Assembly: GCA_934691925.1 (NCBI GenBank)
Contig: CAKUTI010000042.1
Location: 1-12,735 of the forward strand
DNA length: 12,735 nt
Origin: an uncultured Treponema sp.
Lineage (GTDB): Bacteria; Spirochaetota; Spirochaetia; Treponematales; Treponemataceae
Direction: 5' to 3'
The notes beneath the pieces are model-generated. The model saw nothing but the letters and a program-made list of their open reading frames with translations, made no database searches and was not told the DNA's origin. The position numbers and the translations under genes were made by a program. Positions 5,468 to 12,735 of the stretch are shown here, in pieces; position 1 is the stretch's first letter, and the number at the start of each line of letters is the position of its first letter.

Positions 5468-7783
5468 TTAGTGTTTGTTTTGCGGAGATTCGCTTAGCAA
5501 GGTATTGCTTAGCAAACCGAATGCGTCTGCCCTTGCTTCCATCATAAGTTTTGCGTCGCGGTACGGGTCTGCAATCTTGAATGTCAGCTCTCCGCTTTGC
5601 GCAGTTCCTGTTATTTCGCCCGGACCTCTTAATTTAAGGTCTTCTTCGGCGATTTTAAATCCGTCTGTTGTCTCGTGAAGAGCTTTCATCCGGGCAATTC
5701 CGTTTTCAGTGATATTTTTTCTGTAAATCAAAAAGCAATATGACTGCGCTTCTCCTCGTCCGACGCGGCCGCGCAGCTGGTGGAGAGCCGCAAGCCCGAA
5801 TCTGTCTGCCTGCTCGATTACCATGCAGGTTGCGTTTGGAACATCGACTCCGACCTCGACAACTGTAGTTGCAACGAGAACTTGAATTTTACCCGAACGG
5901 AAATCGTTTAGAATCTGATTCTGTTTTTCTTCCTCGACTTTTGAATGAATCAGCGCGCACTTAAAATCCGGATAAACTTGGCTCTGCAAGAATTCAAAGC
6001 TTTCTTCCGCAGATTTCAACGCTTCTTTTCCGTTTTGCGAATTTCCCTCGCCGTTTTCAGAATCAAGATTCGCTTCAATCGCAGGATAGACAAAATAAGC
6101 CTGATGTCCGTTTTGAAGCTCTTTTCTGACCGCCTCGTAAGCGTTTCTTTCATTTCCGGCTTTTGTAAGATAAGTTATTACAGGCTTTCGTCCGTTCGGC
6201 ATTGTGTGGATTGAAAGAACGTCCAAATCCCCGAAAACTGTGAGCGCTAGAGTCTGCGGAATTGGAGTCGCGCTCATCATCAGAAGATTCGGCTCTCTGA
6301 AAGGCGGCTGCGCAAATTTGTCAGTTGCGGCAACGCTGTTTCTCCCCTTGTCCAAAATAGCCGAACGTTGCATAACTCCGAAACGGTGCTGCTCGTCGAT
6401 GATGACAAGCGCAAGGTCAAAATACTGGACATTTTTTGAGAAAAGCGCGTGAGTTCCAATCACAAGGTCGATTTCATGGTTTTTCAGCGCTTTTAAAAGA
6501 TTGTCGCGCCCTTTTGTCTTTATATTTCCAGTAAGATAAGCGACACGGATTCCAAGCGGCTCAAGAAGATTTGCCGCGTTTTCCGCGTGCTGTCGCGCAA
6601 GAAGCTCTGTCGGAGCCATAAGCGCGGTTTGGCTTCCGTAGTCGGCAACGCGGAGCGAAGCGAAAAAGCTCACGAGAGTTTTTCCCGAGCCGACATCGCC
6701 TTGCAGAAGGCTTCGCATTGAAAAGCCGTGAGGATTTTCCGCAGTGTTTTTATTTTCAGAACCGTTGATTTCTGCTGTTTCGCATCTGCTTTCTGAAACA
6801 GCGTTTTCTGACGTGCAGAAGTTGATTTCAATCGCCTTGCCGTTTTCGCCGAATCCGTAATTTTTGTCGATGTCGCTGTTCATCTGCGCAATCACGCTCA
6901 TCTGGTCTGGAGTGAGCTTGTAAGGCAGCCGCTCCAGAAGCTGTTTTTGCCGCTTTGAAAGGCTTTTCACAAAATCATTTTCGCTGATTTCCCTCTGATT
7001 TTCCGCCTGCGCCGAAGTGTCGATTTCGATTTTCGGAAGTTTTCCCCGGTGGGCAATCGCCTGCTCGCCAAGAATTTTCTGAAAATTGAAAAGCTCCTCA
7101 AAAACGAGCGTGTTTCTTGCCTGAATCGCTTCGTCCAAAGTTTTCGGCTGGTGAATCTGCCTTAGCGCGATTTTTTTCGGAAGAAGATTCCGTTTTTTTA
7201 TGATTTCCTCCGGCAAGTCGTCCTGAATTCCAAGCGAATATTGCTTCAACGCCGAATCTACGATTTTCGAGACGATTTTGTTCGTAAGCCCTTCGGTGAG
7301 CGGATAAACCGGAAAAACTTTGCTGTCAGGGAGCGCGGCGTTTTCAAAGTCCGCAAGATTTCCGCCGTCAGCGACTTTCACAATTTCAAATCCTGCCGAC
7401 TGATATTTTCCGTATTTGACTTCAAATTTTCCTGAGATCGTGGCAATCTGCCCGATTGGATGCGTTTTTTCCATAAAAGGGCGGTTGAAGCAGACAAGCT
7501 CGGCGATTCCCGTGTTGTCGGTGATTATGATTTTCAGCGTTTTCATCCGCCCGAAGCCGAACCACTCGTGTCCCGCGATTTTCGCAAGCGTGTGGACTTT
7601 TCCGTTTCCAGCCTGAAGACTTTCTGCAATCGTGATTTTCTGCGTTCTGTCCTCGTAGTTCCGCGGATAAAACTGCAGCAAGTCGCCTGCCGTAAAGATG
7701 TTCAGGTTCGCAAAAAGCGCGGCTTTTGCAGGTCCAACGCCGGGAAGAGTCGAAATCGAATTGTTCAGTTCGCAAATGTGCAT
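5468..7783 (-). CDS. recG: ATP-dependent DNA helicase RecG
   Basis: The 771-residue product is slightly longer than typical RecG (about 690). The N-terminal wedge region begins STLPGVGPAKAALFANL (helix-hairpin-helix-like) followed by an OB fold (about 60-150). The helicase core has Walker A GDVGSGKT (362-369), motif II DEQH (463-466), MSATPIPQTLA (motif III), ATTVVEVGVDVPNA and QADRFGLAALHQLRGRVGRG (motifs V-VI, the RecG-type signature). RecG remodels stalled replication forks and branch-migrates Holliday junctions. Residues about 310-353, just before Walker A, form an extra polar stretch rich in E, N and S (NKNTAEN) that the family usually lacks. Start ATG 7781-7783 is forced by an in-frame TAA 3 bases upstream (7787-7789), yet no Shine-Dalgarno is visible. 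The gene lies downstream of yggT on the same strand, separated by 294 bases of mostly repeat-like DNA. Confidence 0.96.
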   Translation of the reverse strand: MHICELNNSISTLPGVGPAKAALFANLNIFTAGDLLQFYPRNYEDRTQKITIAESLQAGNGKVHTLAKIAGHEWFGFGRMKTLKIIITDNTGIAELVCFNRPFMEKTHPIGQIATISGKFEVKYGKYQSAGFEIVKVADGGNLADFENAALPDSKVFPVYPLTEGLTNKIVSKIVDSALKQYSLGIQDDLPEEIIKKRNLLPKKIALRQIHQPKTLDEAIQARNTLVFEELFNFQKILGEQAIAHRGKLPKIEIDTSAQAENQREISENDFVKSLSKRQKQLLERLPYKLTPDQMSVIAQMNSDIDKNYGFGENGKAIEINFCTSENAVSESRCETAEINGSENKNTAENPHGFSMRSLLQGDVGSGKTLVSFFASLRVADYGSQTALMAPTELLARQHAENAANLLEPLGIRVAYLTGNIKTKGRDNLLKALKNHEIDLVIGTHALFSKNVQYFDLALVIIDEQHRFGVMQRSAILDKGRNSVAATDKFAQPPFREPNLLMMSATPIPQTLALTVFGDLDVLSIHTMPNGRKPVITYLTKAGNERNAYEAVRKELQNGHQAYFVYPAIEANLDSENGEGNSQNGKEALKSAEESFEFLQSQVYPDFKCALIHSKVEEEKQNQILNDFRSGKIQVLVATTVVEVGVDVPNATCMVIEQADRFGLAALHQLRGRVGRGEAQSYCFLIYRKNITENGIARMKALHETTDGFKIAEEDLKLRGPGEITGTAQSGELTFKIADPYRDAKLMMEARADAFGLLSNTLLSESPQNKH

Positions 7784-7952
7784 AATTTAATATCGGGAAA
7801 AAATCCGCCGGGAATGAAGATTTCTGTAAAATCAAAAAATCGGAAATTTTCGGGGAGTTTTTAATGAAGTTTTAATTTTTTATTTTTAGGACGGAGATTT
7901 TGAAGAGCAGTTTCTCGCTTTAGTCACGTGCCGAATGTTCTGATAAAATGCC

Positions 7953-8062
7953 CGGTGTTCCGCGCTTCGATCACCGCTCATTGTTCCGCCTGCTGCAAGA
8001 CTTTGAGAAAAATTAGAGAAGTCTTGCCAACGCCTTCGGCGGCGCTCCACCCCGGCGTGGCA
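7953..8062. repeat. Hairpin-rich GC element between recG and yggT
   Basis: The 294-base gap 7784-8077 splits in two. About 7784-7920 is AT-rich leader DNA of recG with no clear promoter. About 7930-8062 is GC-rich and full of inverted repeats: CGGTG 7953-7957 / CACCG 7972-7976; GCAAGACTT 7995-8003 / AAGTCTTGC 8019-8027 (9 bp, 15-base loop); CGCC-TTC-GGCG 8031-8041; TGCCAACGCC 8025-8034 with GGCGTGGCA 8054-8062 (one bulge); and CCAC 8047-8050 / GTGG 8057-8060. It resembles a dispersed intergenic repeat. Possibly related in style to the islands at 4311-4375 and 12530-12574, though not the same sequence. Confidence 0.5.
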
Positions 8063-8063
8063 T
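8013..8063 (-). CDS. Possible 16-residue ORF within the repeat element (doubtful)
   Basis: On the minus strand ATG (8061-8063) opens a 16-codon frame encoding MPRRGGAPPKALARLL and ending at TAA 8013-8015. It starts 14 bases after the yggT stop and its end lies inside the loop of the 7995-8027 hairpin. No Shine-Dalgarno is visible. It could be a genuine micro-ORF of a repeat family or simply what a GC-rich palindrome encodes by chance; I lean to the latter. Confidence 0.2.
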   Translation of the reverse strand: MPRRGGAPPKALARLL

Positions 8064-8077
8064 TTTCTAAACTGCTG

Positions 8078-8668
8078 CTAGAAAGGCAGGGCGAGCAAAG
8101 CCGTGCATAAAAGCTGAATCAGAAGCCTTCCGCAGATTGAGAAAGCGACCAGAACCAGCGCGGCAACAATCAGCGCGGTTTTGAAAGGCATTGTTCTTCC
8201 GCCGGTGAACGGTCCGCAGATTCTGTAGATAAACGGCGTGATTGCCCGGTCAACAGAAGTCCAGATTGAATAGTAATTTCCAGAGTCTCCTTTCACAAGA
8301 TAGACAATCAGCCGGATTGCCAAAATCAGAATTATAAAGAAGAGAATCGACTGCGCAACGCTCCAAATCATCGAGATTATCATCGCAAGAAACGAGCCGA
8401 ATTTTACGCCCGCGCCAGTTGCAAGCGACGAGCAGATTGTGGAAGCCGCAATCAGGATACAAAGCGCGATTGCAGGCGAAAAGTCAAAAGCGGAAAATCT
8501 CAAGAAAGAAAATTTTCTGAAAACATTTAAGTACGGGTCGCAAATTCTAGAGACTGCGCGCCCGAATTTTGAGTATTCCGCCCCTGGAAACCACGTGAGC
8601 ATAACGCGGACAAAGCACAAAAGCGCGTAAGCCGAAATAAGCGAGGAAAGTATTTTGAACAACTGCAT
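8078..8668 (-). CDS. YggT family membrane protein with two YGGT repeats
   Basis: A 196-residue, very hydrophobic protein with two tandem YGGT-type units. The first (about 1-75) has LCFVRVMLTWFPG, then CDPYLNVFRKF and a second membrane segment from FSPAIALCIL. The second (about 105-190) has FFIILILAIRLIVYL, DRAITPFIYRICGPF and the segment TALIVAALVLVAF. Four or five membrane helices are expected at the inner membrane. YggT proteins are small membrane proteins of uncertain molecular role, linked to division and osmotic tolerance in some bacteria and plastids. The frame can be extended to TTG 8678-8680, but ATG 8666-8668 is preferred because GGAG (8675-8678) lies 6 bases before it and would overlap the TTG. 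It follows dnaE by 56 bases and is probably co-transcribed, with a stem-loop (8683-8710) between them. Confidence 0.85.
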   Translation of the reverse strand: MQLFKILSSLISAYALLCFVRVMLTWFPGAEYSKFGRAVSRICDPYLNVFRKFSFLRFSAFDFSPAIALCILIAASTICSSLATGAGVKFGSFLAMIISMIWSVAQSILFFIILILAIRLIVYLVKGDSGNYYSIWTSVDRAITPFIYRICGPFTGGRTMPFKTALIVAALVLVAFSICGRLLIQLLCTALLALPF

Positions 8669-8682
8669 AGTTTTCTCCAAAA

Positions 8683-8710
8683 TGCGCCGTCAATATTTTT
8701 GAACGGCGCA
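8683..8710 (-). promoter_or_regulatory. Intercistronic stem-loop between dnaE and yggT
   Basis: TGCGCCGT (8683-8690) and ACGGCGCA (8703-8710) form a perfect 8-bp GC-rich stem with a 12-base loop. On the minus strand the stem is followed by TTTTGGAG, so a short U-run merges into the yggT Shine-Dalgarno. It could be a partial terminator or attenuator, an RNA-processing site, or a 3' stabiliser for the dnaE message. Confidence 0.6.
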
Positions 8711-8724
8711 GAATCTAAAATTTT

Positions 8725-11700
8725 TCAGACAGTCCAGACTTCGCGGACTGCGCGCATCGTTTTCAGCGAATTTAAGAATTCTTCTGAGCTTGGCGCGGTC
8801 ATCTGGCTTCCAGCTTTTATGATGTAGCTGTCAGTTCCTGTGTCTATATGAAAATATATAGAACAATTGCCTGAATTGCCAAACAAAAATTCTTTCAGCT
8901 CAAAAAACGGCTGCTCGTTTTGCGCTGAATATTCAAGCTGAATGTGAATCTCCTCGATTGCGCGCTCCTCAAGAATTTTCGGGTCTTCAATCTCGTCAAC
9001 GAGAAATGACGGAGTCTCGCGAGTGCCGTCGATTTTGCCTTTGAAAGCGTAAACAGTCTCGTTCTGTAGCTTGTCATGCATTTTCTCCCAGATTTTCGGG
9101 AAGAACGTCAAGTCGATGTTTCCGTTGTAGTCCTGAAGCTTTGCAAAAGCCATCGGAACGCCTTTTTTTGTCGTAATCTGACGCAAGTCCATCAACATTC
9201 CCACGGTTGTCTGGATTCTGCCTGTGTTTCTCATTGCCCACGGATTTGCTCCGCTCGCCGCAAGAGATTCTTTTTCGGCTTTGTCCTGCTTTGCCGCGCG
9301 CTCGATATTCAGCGAATTCACAGTCGCCTTTTCGTACGCTTTTTTGTAGTCGTCAAGAGGATGGCCTGAAACGTAGCAGCCAATCAGCTCTTTTTCCATG
9401 TTCAGCTTTTCAAAGCGAGTGCAGTCCTCAACATCTTCATAGACAAAATCAGAATATTCTTTTTCGTCAGTGTCGCCGAAGAGAGAAAGCTGGCCGTCGT
9501 CCGCGCCAAGCGCGATTTTTTCCGCGTAAGCGTAAGCGTGCTCAAGATTTGCGAGAAGAGTAGGGCGGTTTTTGTCGAGATGGTCGAATCCGCCGCATTT
9601 TATAAGAACTTCAACCGCTTTCTTGTTGATTGGAGTCTTTGTTCCTTTTTTCTCGTGCGTTTCCGGGTCGATAATGTCCTCTTTAGCTTTTAGCATGCGC
9701 GTAAGAAAATCGATAAAATCCTTGAACTGGCCGTTTGCCTCGCGTTCTCTTACGATTGCCGCAGCCGCGCCTTCTCCCATTCCCTTGATTCCTCTGAATC
9801 CGAAAACGATGTGTCCGTCAACAACGTCAAAGTTAGAGTCTGAGCGGTTCACGTCCGGAGCGTCAACAGGAATTCCCATGTGCTTCGCTTCCTCAATGTA
9901 GATTGGAAGTCCGTCTGTCGAAGTGATTTCGTTTGTGAGGTTCGCCGCCATAAATTCCGCAGGACGGTTTGCTTTTAGCCAGCCAGTTCTATACGCGAGA
10001 ACCGAATAAGCCGCCGCGTGCGACTTGTTGAATCCGTAGCCCGCGAACGGAACCATGATGTCGAAAATCTCGTCTGCGTGCTCTTTTGTGAATCCCTGCT
10101 TGATTGCGCCTTCCTCAAATTCCGCCTTTTTGCCCATCATAACTTCTGGCTTTTTCTTTCCCATCGCTCGCCGGAGCATATCTGCGCCGCCGAGAGAAAA
10201 TCCCGCGATTCTTTGGGAAACCTGCATAATCTGCTCCTGATAGACCATTACGCCGTAGGTCTCCTTTAGAATCGGCTCAAGGCAAGGGTCAGGATAATGA
10301 ATCGTCTCCGGCTTCCATTTTCCGTCGATATAGTTCGGAATGAACTGGAGCGGACCCGGGCGGTAAAGCGCGTTCAAGGCGACCAAGTCCTCGATTTTTT
10401 CAGGCTGGAACTGCCTCAAGATTTTCTGCATTCCCGGAGACTCAAACTGGAAAACCGCGACAGAGTCGCCTCTCTTGAAAAGCTCGAACGCCTTTTTGTC
10501 AGTCTCGCTAACCTTTGAGCAGTCGAAAACCGGCTCGTCAGGCTTTTTATGCTTGTTGATTATATTTTCCGCATAGCGAATCAGAGAAAGCGTCTTTAGC
10601 CCGAGATAGTCGAATTTTACGAGACCGCAAGGCTCGATGATGTCCATCGTGTACTGAACTCCGACCTCGTGCGTTTTCGGGTCCATGAAGACCGGCGCCC
10701 AGTCAGGCAGCGCTGTAAGCCCGATAACCATTCCGGAAGCGTGCAGACCGGTGTTTCTTTTGCAGCCTTCGAGTTTCAATGCAAGGTCAAAAAGCTTTTC
10801 GTAGCGCGGATCGTGCCTGAATTCGGCAAGCTGTCCGCCGTCAGGAAATTTCTCGTTCGCAGGCTCAAAGCAGTTCTTGAGCTTTGTCTTTAAGTTCTCG
10901 GAGACTTTAGACTTCAGCATATTGACTTCAGGAAGCGGAATTCCAAGCGTCCGTCCAACGTCGGCAATGCAGTTTTTAGGCTTTAGAGTTCCGAACGTTA
11001 CGATATGCCCGACCTGCGGGTCTCCGTACAAATCGCGCGTGTGCTGGATTATGTCCTGGCGATAGTCGAAGTCCATGTCAACGTCGAAATCCGGCATTGA
11101 GACACGCTCCGGATTCAGGAAGCGTTCAAAAATAAGCTTGAACCTGAAAGGGTCAATATCGGTGATTCCGAGCGAGTAGGCGACAAGCGAGCCTGCTCCA
11201 GAGCCTCGCCCCGGCCCGATTGGAATGTAAGGCTTTGGCCTGTTGTTCACGTTGTCCCAAGTTGACTTTGACCAGTTGATGAATTCCCAGACAATCAGAA
11301 AGTAGCCCGAAAATCCCATCTTGAAGATGATTCCAAGCTCGTATTCCGCGCGCTGCCTTATCTGCTTTGTGATTTTCGGATAGCGTTTTCTAAGTCCTTT
11401 CTCGACGAGATGGCGCACATAGTCGTCCTGATTTGAGACATAGTCGTCTCCGTGAGTCTGGAATTCCTTTGGAAGCTCAAATCGCGGAAGACAGCCTTTC
11501 AGCTCCTGCGTCTTGTACTGATGAATCGTAAGGTCGCACATATTCGCGATTTTGACCGTGTTCTCGTACGCCTCTGGAATGTCGGGAAAAAGCTCCCTCA
11601 TCTCCTGCTCGGTCTTGAAGTACCATTCGTGACGGTCTCCGCCCATCGTCTGGTGCGGCTCGTTCATATTCTTCTTGAATCCGATGCAGCGCAGACAGTC

Positions 11701-12429
11701 CTGAGCTTCCCAGTCCTCTTTTTCGATGTAGTGGATGTCGTTTGTCACGACCATCGGAATGTCAAGCTCGCGGGCAAGCTTTATCAGTTTCTTGTTGATA
11801 TATCTCTGGTCGTCAAGCCCATGGTCTTGAAGCTCGATATAGTAATGGTCAGGGCCGAAAAGATTCTTGTATTTAAGCGCAAGCTCCTTAGCCTCGTCGT
11901 CCTTGTCCGCAAGAAGAAGCTGCGGAAGCTCGCCTGCAATGCAGGCAGAAAGGCAGATAAGCCCCTCGTGGTATTTTTCAAGAAGCTCAAAGTCGATTCT
12001 AGGCTTGTACCAGGTTCCTTCCGTGTAGGCGATAGATGAAAGCCAGCTCATATTCTTGTAGCCGGTCTCGTTCTCGCAGAGGAGAATCAAGTGGAAATAT
12101 CTTGCCTGGCGGTCTCCGTCCTCTCCCTTTCTCGAATAAGGAACAGAATTTTTCTCCAGGTGGCTTCCGAACGCGACGTAAAACTCCTCGCCCACAATCG
12201 GATTTATTCCGTTCACATGGCAAAGATGCTCAAAGTTAAGCGCACCGAACATATTTCCGTGGTCAGTGAGCGCGAGAGCCGGCATATTAAGGCGTTTGGC
12301 CTTCGCGACCAAGTCGTCAAGCTTTGCGCAAGAGTCCAGAAGCGAGTAGTCCGAGTGGACATGAAGATGAACGAAATTCGCCTTTGGAGTTCCTTCCGGG
12401 GCATCCGGAAAAACGTGATAGTCAGCCAT
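8725..12429 (-). CDS. dnaE: DNA polymerase III alpha subunit (replicative polymerase)
   Basis: The 1234-residue product is a full-length DnaE. Residues about 18-290 are the PHP domain with HLHVHSD (21-27) and TDHGNM (55-60), whose metal-binding histidines and aspartates appear intact, so PHP-linked activity is possible. The polymerase active site has PDFDVD (446-451), with D449 and D451 as the likely catalytic pair, and D607 in VKFDYLGLKTL as the third acidic residue. GPGRGSGAGSLVAYSLGI and NKSHAAAYSVLAYRTGWLK mark the palm and fingers. INKKAVEVLIKCGGFD is the helix-hairpin-helix region; QLSLF (980-984) is a beta-clamp-binding motif; an OB fold follows (GRIQTTVGMLMDLRQITTKKG). It synthesises both strands at the replication fork. 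ATG 12427-12429 has AGGAGA (12435-12440). A promoter and leader stem-loop precede it. No intein or frameshift seen. Confidence 0.98.
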   Translation of the reverse strand: MADYHVFPDAPEGTPKANFVHLHVHSDYSLLDSCAKLDDLVAKAKRLNMPALALTDHGNMFGALNFEHLCHVNGINPIVGEEFYVAFGSHLEKNSVPYSRKGEDGDRQARYFHLILLCENETGYKNMSWLSSIAYTEGTWYKPRIDFELLEKYHEGLICLSACIAGELPQLLLADKDDEAKELALKYKNLFGPDHYYIELQDHGLDDQRYINKKLIKLARELDIPMVVTNDIHYIEKEDWEAQDCLRCIGFKKNMNEPHQTMGGDRHEWYFKTEQEMRELFPDIPEAYENTVKIANMCDLTIHQYKTQELKGCLPRFELPKEFQTHGDDYVSNQDDYVRHLVEKGLRKRYPKITKQIRQRAEYELGIIFKMGFSGYFLIVWEFINWSKSTWDNVNNRPKPYIPIGPGRGSGAGSLVAYSLGITDIDPFRFKLIFERFLNPERVSMPDFDVDMDFDYRQDIIQHTRDLYGDPQVGHIVTFGTLKPKNCIADVGRTLGIPLPEVNMLKSKVSENLKTKLKNCFEPANEKFPDGGQLAEFRHDPRYEKLFDLALKLEGCKRNTGLHASGMVIGLTALPDWAPVFMDPKTHEVGVQYTMDIIEPCGLVKFDYLGLKTLSLIRYAENIINKHKKPDEPVFDCSKVSETDKKAFELFKRGDSVAVFQFESPGMQKILRQFQPEKIEDLVALNALYRPGPLQFIPNYIDGKWKPETIHYPDPCLEPILKETYGVMVYQEQIMQVSQRIAGFSLGGADMLRRAMGKKKPEVMMGKKAEFEEGAIKQGFTKEHADEIFDIMVPFAGYGFNKSHAAAYSVLAYRTGWLKANRPAEFMAANLTNEITSTDGLPIYIEEAKHMGIPVDAPDVNRSDSNFDVVDGHIVFGFRGIKGMGEGAAAAIVREREANGQFKDFIDFLTRMLKAKEDIIDPETHEKKGTKTPINKKAVEVLIKCGGFDHLDKNRPTLLANLEHAYAYAEKIALGADDGQLSLFGDTDEKEYSDFVYEDVEDCTRFEKLNMEKELIGCYVSGHPLDDYKKAYEKATVNSLNIERAAKQDKAEKESLAASGANPWAMRNTGRIQTTVGMLMDLRQITTKKGVPMAFAKLQDYNGNIDLTFFPKIWEKMHDKLQNETVYAFKGKIDGTRETPSFLVDEIEDPKILEERAIEEIHIQLEYSAQNEQPFFELKEFLFGNSGNCSIYFHIDTGTDSYIIKAGSQMTAPSSEEFLNSLKTMRAVREVWTV

Positions 12430-12445
12430 TAAAATCTCCTGCCTC

Positions 12446-12482
12446 GCGATTTTTAGATTAAAGATAAAGATGAAAAAATCGC
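12446..12482 (-). promoter_or_regulatory. Stem-loop in the dnaE leader
   Basis: GCGATTTTT (12446-12454) and AAAAATCGC (12474-12482) are perfect 9-bp complements around a 19-base loop. The element lies between the predicted transcription start and the AGGAGA ribosome site, whose upstream edge is 5 bases from the stem. It is not followed by a U-run on the minus strand, so it is not a standard terminator; it may tune mRNA stability or translation initiation. Confidence 0.55.
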
Positions 12483-12492
12483 AAACTGCCGT

Positions 12493-12521
12493 ATTCTAGC
12501 ACAATAATTGAAAAGTATGAA
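12493..12521 (-). promoter_or_regulatory. Predicted dnaE promoter (extended -10)
   Basis: On the minus strand TTCATA (12516-12521) and TAGAAT (12493-12498) are 17 bases apart, and TGC immediately precedes the -10, giving the extended form TGCTAGAAT. Transcription would begin near 12486, leaving a leader of about 57 bases. Confidence 0.6.
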
Positions 12522-12529
12522 TGAAGTTG

Positions 12530-12574
12530 CCGCACGGACTGCGGTGGAAAAGCGAAGAGAGCAAGCGGATCCGC
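12530..12574. repeat. GC-rich palindromes upstream of the dnaE promoter
   Basis: CCGCA-CGGAC-TGCGG (12530-12544) is a 5-bp hairpin and GCGGATCCGC (12565-12574) a perfect 10-base palindrome, with an AGCGAAGAGAGCAAGCGG stretch between. The island contrasts with the AT-rich DNA on its dnaE side and resembles in style the GC-rich islands at 4311-4375 and 7953-8062. Confidence 0.4.
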
Positions 12575-12579
12575 GGGAT

Positions 12580-12616
12580 AAAAAAAAAGCAGCCCCCGCC
12601 GCAAAGCAGAAGCTGC
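12580..12616 (-). terminator. Intrinsic terminator of the upstream minus-strand gene
   Basis: On the minus strand GCAGCTTCTGC and GCGGGGGCTGC form an 11-bp stem (three G-U pairs) around loop TTTGCG (12589-12616 in all), followed directly by nine U (A 12580-12588). The G-U pairs become A-C mismatches on the other strand, so the signal is directional. It isolates dnaE from the gene upstream. Confidence 0.85.
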
Positions 12617-12659
12617 CAAAAAAAATCACGCATTATTCATCACGCATTGCGAATTAAAA

Positions 12660-12734
12660 TCACTTTCCGCGTTTTGCGACTGTTTCGTTCACACGGGTTA
12701 TTTCAGTCTCAACGCCCTTCGCAAAGTCCGCGAC
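12660..12734 (-). CDS. C-terminal end of an unidentified minus-strand gene (partial)
   Basis: The last 24 codons and TGA (12660-12662) of a gene whose start lies beyond the window. The visible tail reads VADFAKGVETEITRVN then ETVAKRGK, an amphipathic helix with a basic end. This is the only minus-strand frame open from the window edge for this distance, and the strong terminator 43 bases after the stop supports a real gene. I do not recognise the family. Between stop and terminator are two copies of ATCACGCATT (12625-12634 and 12639-12648) with a 14-base period. Confidence 0.55.
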   Translation of the reverse strand, partial: VADFAKGVETEITRVNETVAKRGK

Positions 12735-12735
12735 T

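Noticed and set aside
6724..6856. Intein in RecG
   Set aside because: The insertion is only about 44 residues, has no splice-junction Cys/Ser plus HN motif, and the flanking motif is intact.
7784..7920. Promoter for recG
   Set aside because: TATTAA just before the ATG has no suitable -35 and would place the start codon inside or too near the -10; no confident site found.
8669..8680. Upstream TTG start of the YggT protein
   Set aside because: The TTG would overlap the GGAG that is correctly spaced from the internal ATG at 8668.
11452..12039. 195-codon plus-strand open frame opposite dnaE
   Set aside because: It is antisense to a strongly conserved DnaE region and its product is repetitive in V, L, K and R as expected of a shadow frame; no ribosome site context or family match.
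12625..12648. Two copies of ATCACGCATT as an attachment site or CRISPR-like repeat
   Set aside because: Only two 10-base copies spaced 4 bases apart; more likely a local duplication next to the terminator.

Overview
The window looks like chromosomal backbone from a spirochaete, most likely a Treponema. The evidence is the gene set and order (a short alanyl-tRNA synthetase end, a SurA-like periplasmic protein, nusB, a TPR lipoprotein, a solitary groES, then a group-2 sigma factor), the absence of groEL beside groES, and AT-rich intergenic DNA containing islands of GC-rich palindromes. The genus assignment is inferred from recognition of protein families, not from a search.

Left part (1-3598, + strand): the last codons of a probable alaS, then a tightly packed run of a SurA-like parvulin-family protein, nusB (overlapping it by 1 base) and a 647-residue TPR lipoprotein starting 6 bases after nusB. 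This unit ends at a long stem-loop (3647-3717), which is also the terminator of the convergent groES. The lipoprotein gene contains an uninterrupted run of eight G that could slip and switch it off.

Centre (3726-5373): groES (- strand) and a short RpoS-like sigma factor (+ strand) diverge from a 535-base intergenic region. That region holds a groES promoter, a cluster of five GATACA motifs (one overlapping the predicted groES start of transcription, two forming a perfect inverted repeat), a GC-rich multi-hairpin element, and directly before the sigma gene an exact match to the sigma-54 (RpoN) -24/-12 consensus. This predicts an RpoN-to-RpoS-like sigma cascade in a treponeme, of the kind known in Borrelia, with a possible overlapping extended -10 sigma-70 promoter. 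It is the most interesting signal in the window.

Right part (5468-12735, - strand): dnaE (replicative polymerase), then yggT (two-repeat membrane protein) 56 bases downstream, then, after a 294-base gap with GC-rich hairpins and a possible 16-codon ORF, recG. dnaE has a recognisable promoter and a 9-bp stem-loop in its leader. Upstream of it are GC-rich palindromes, a strong minus-strand terminator and the last 24 codons of another minus-strand gene that I cannot identify.

Functionally most of the window is housekeeping: replication (DnaE), repair (RecG), rRNA transcription antitermination (NusB), protein folding (GroES, SurA-like). No mobile element, CRISPR array, tRNA or rRNA was recognised.
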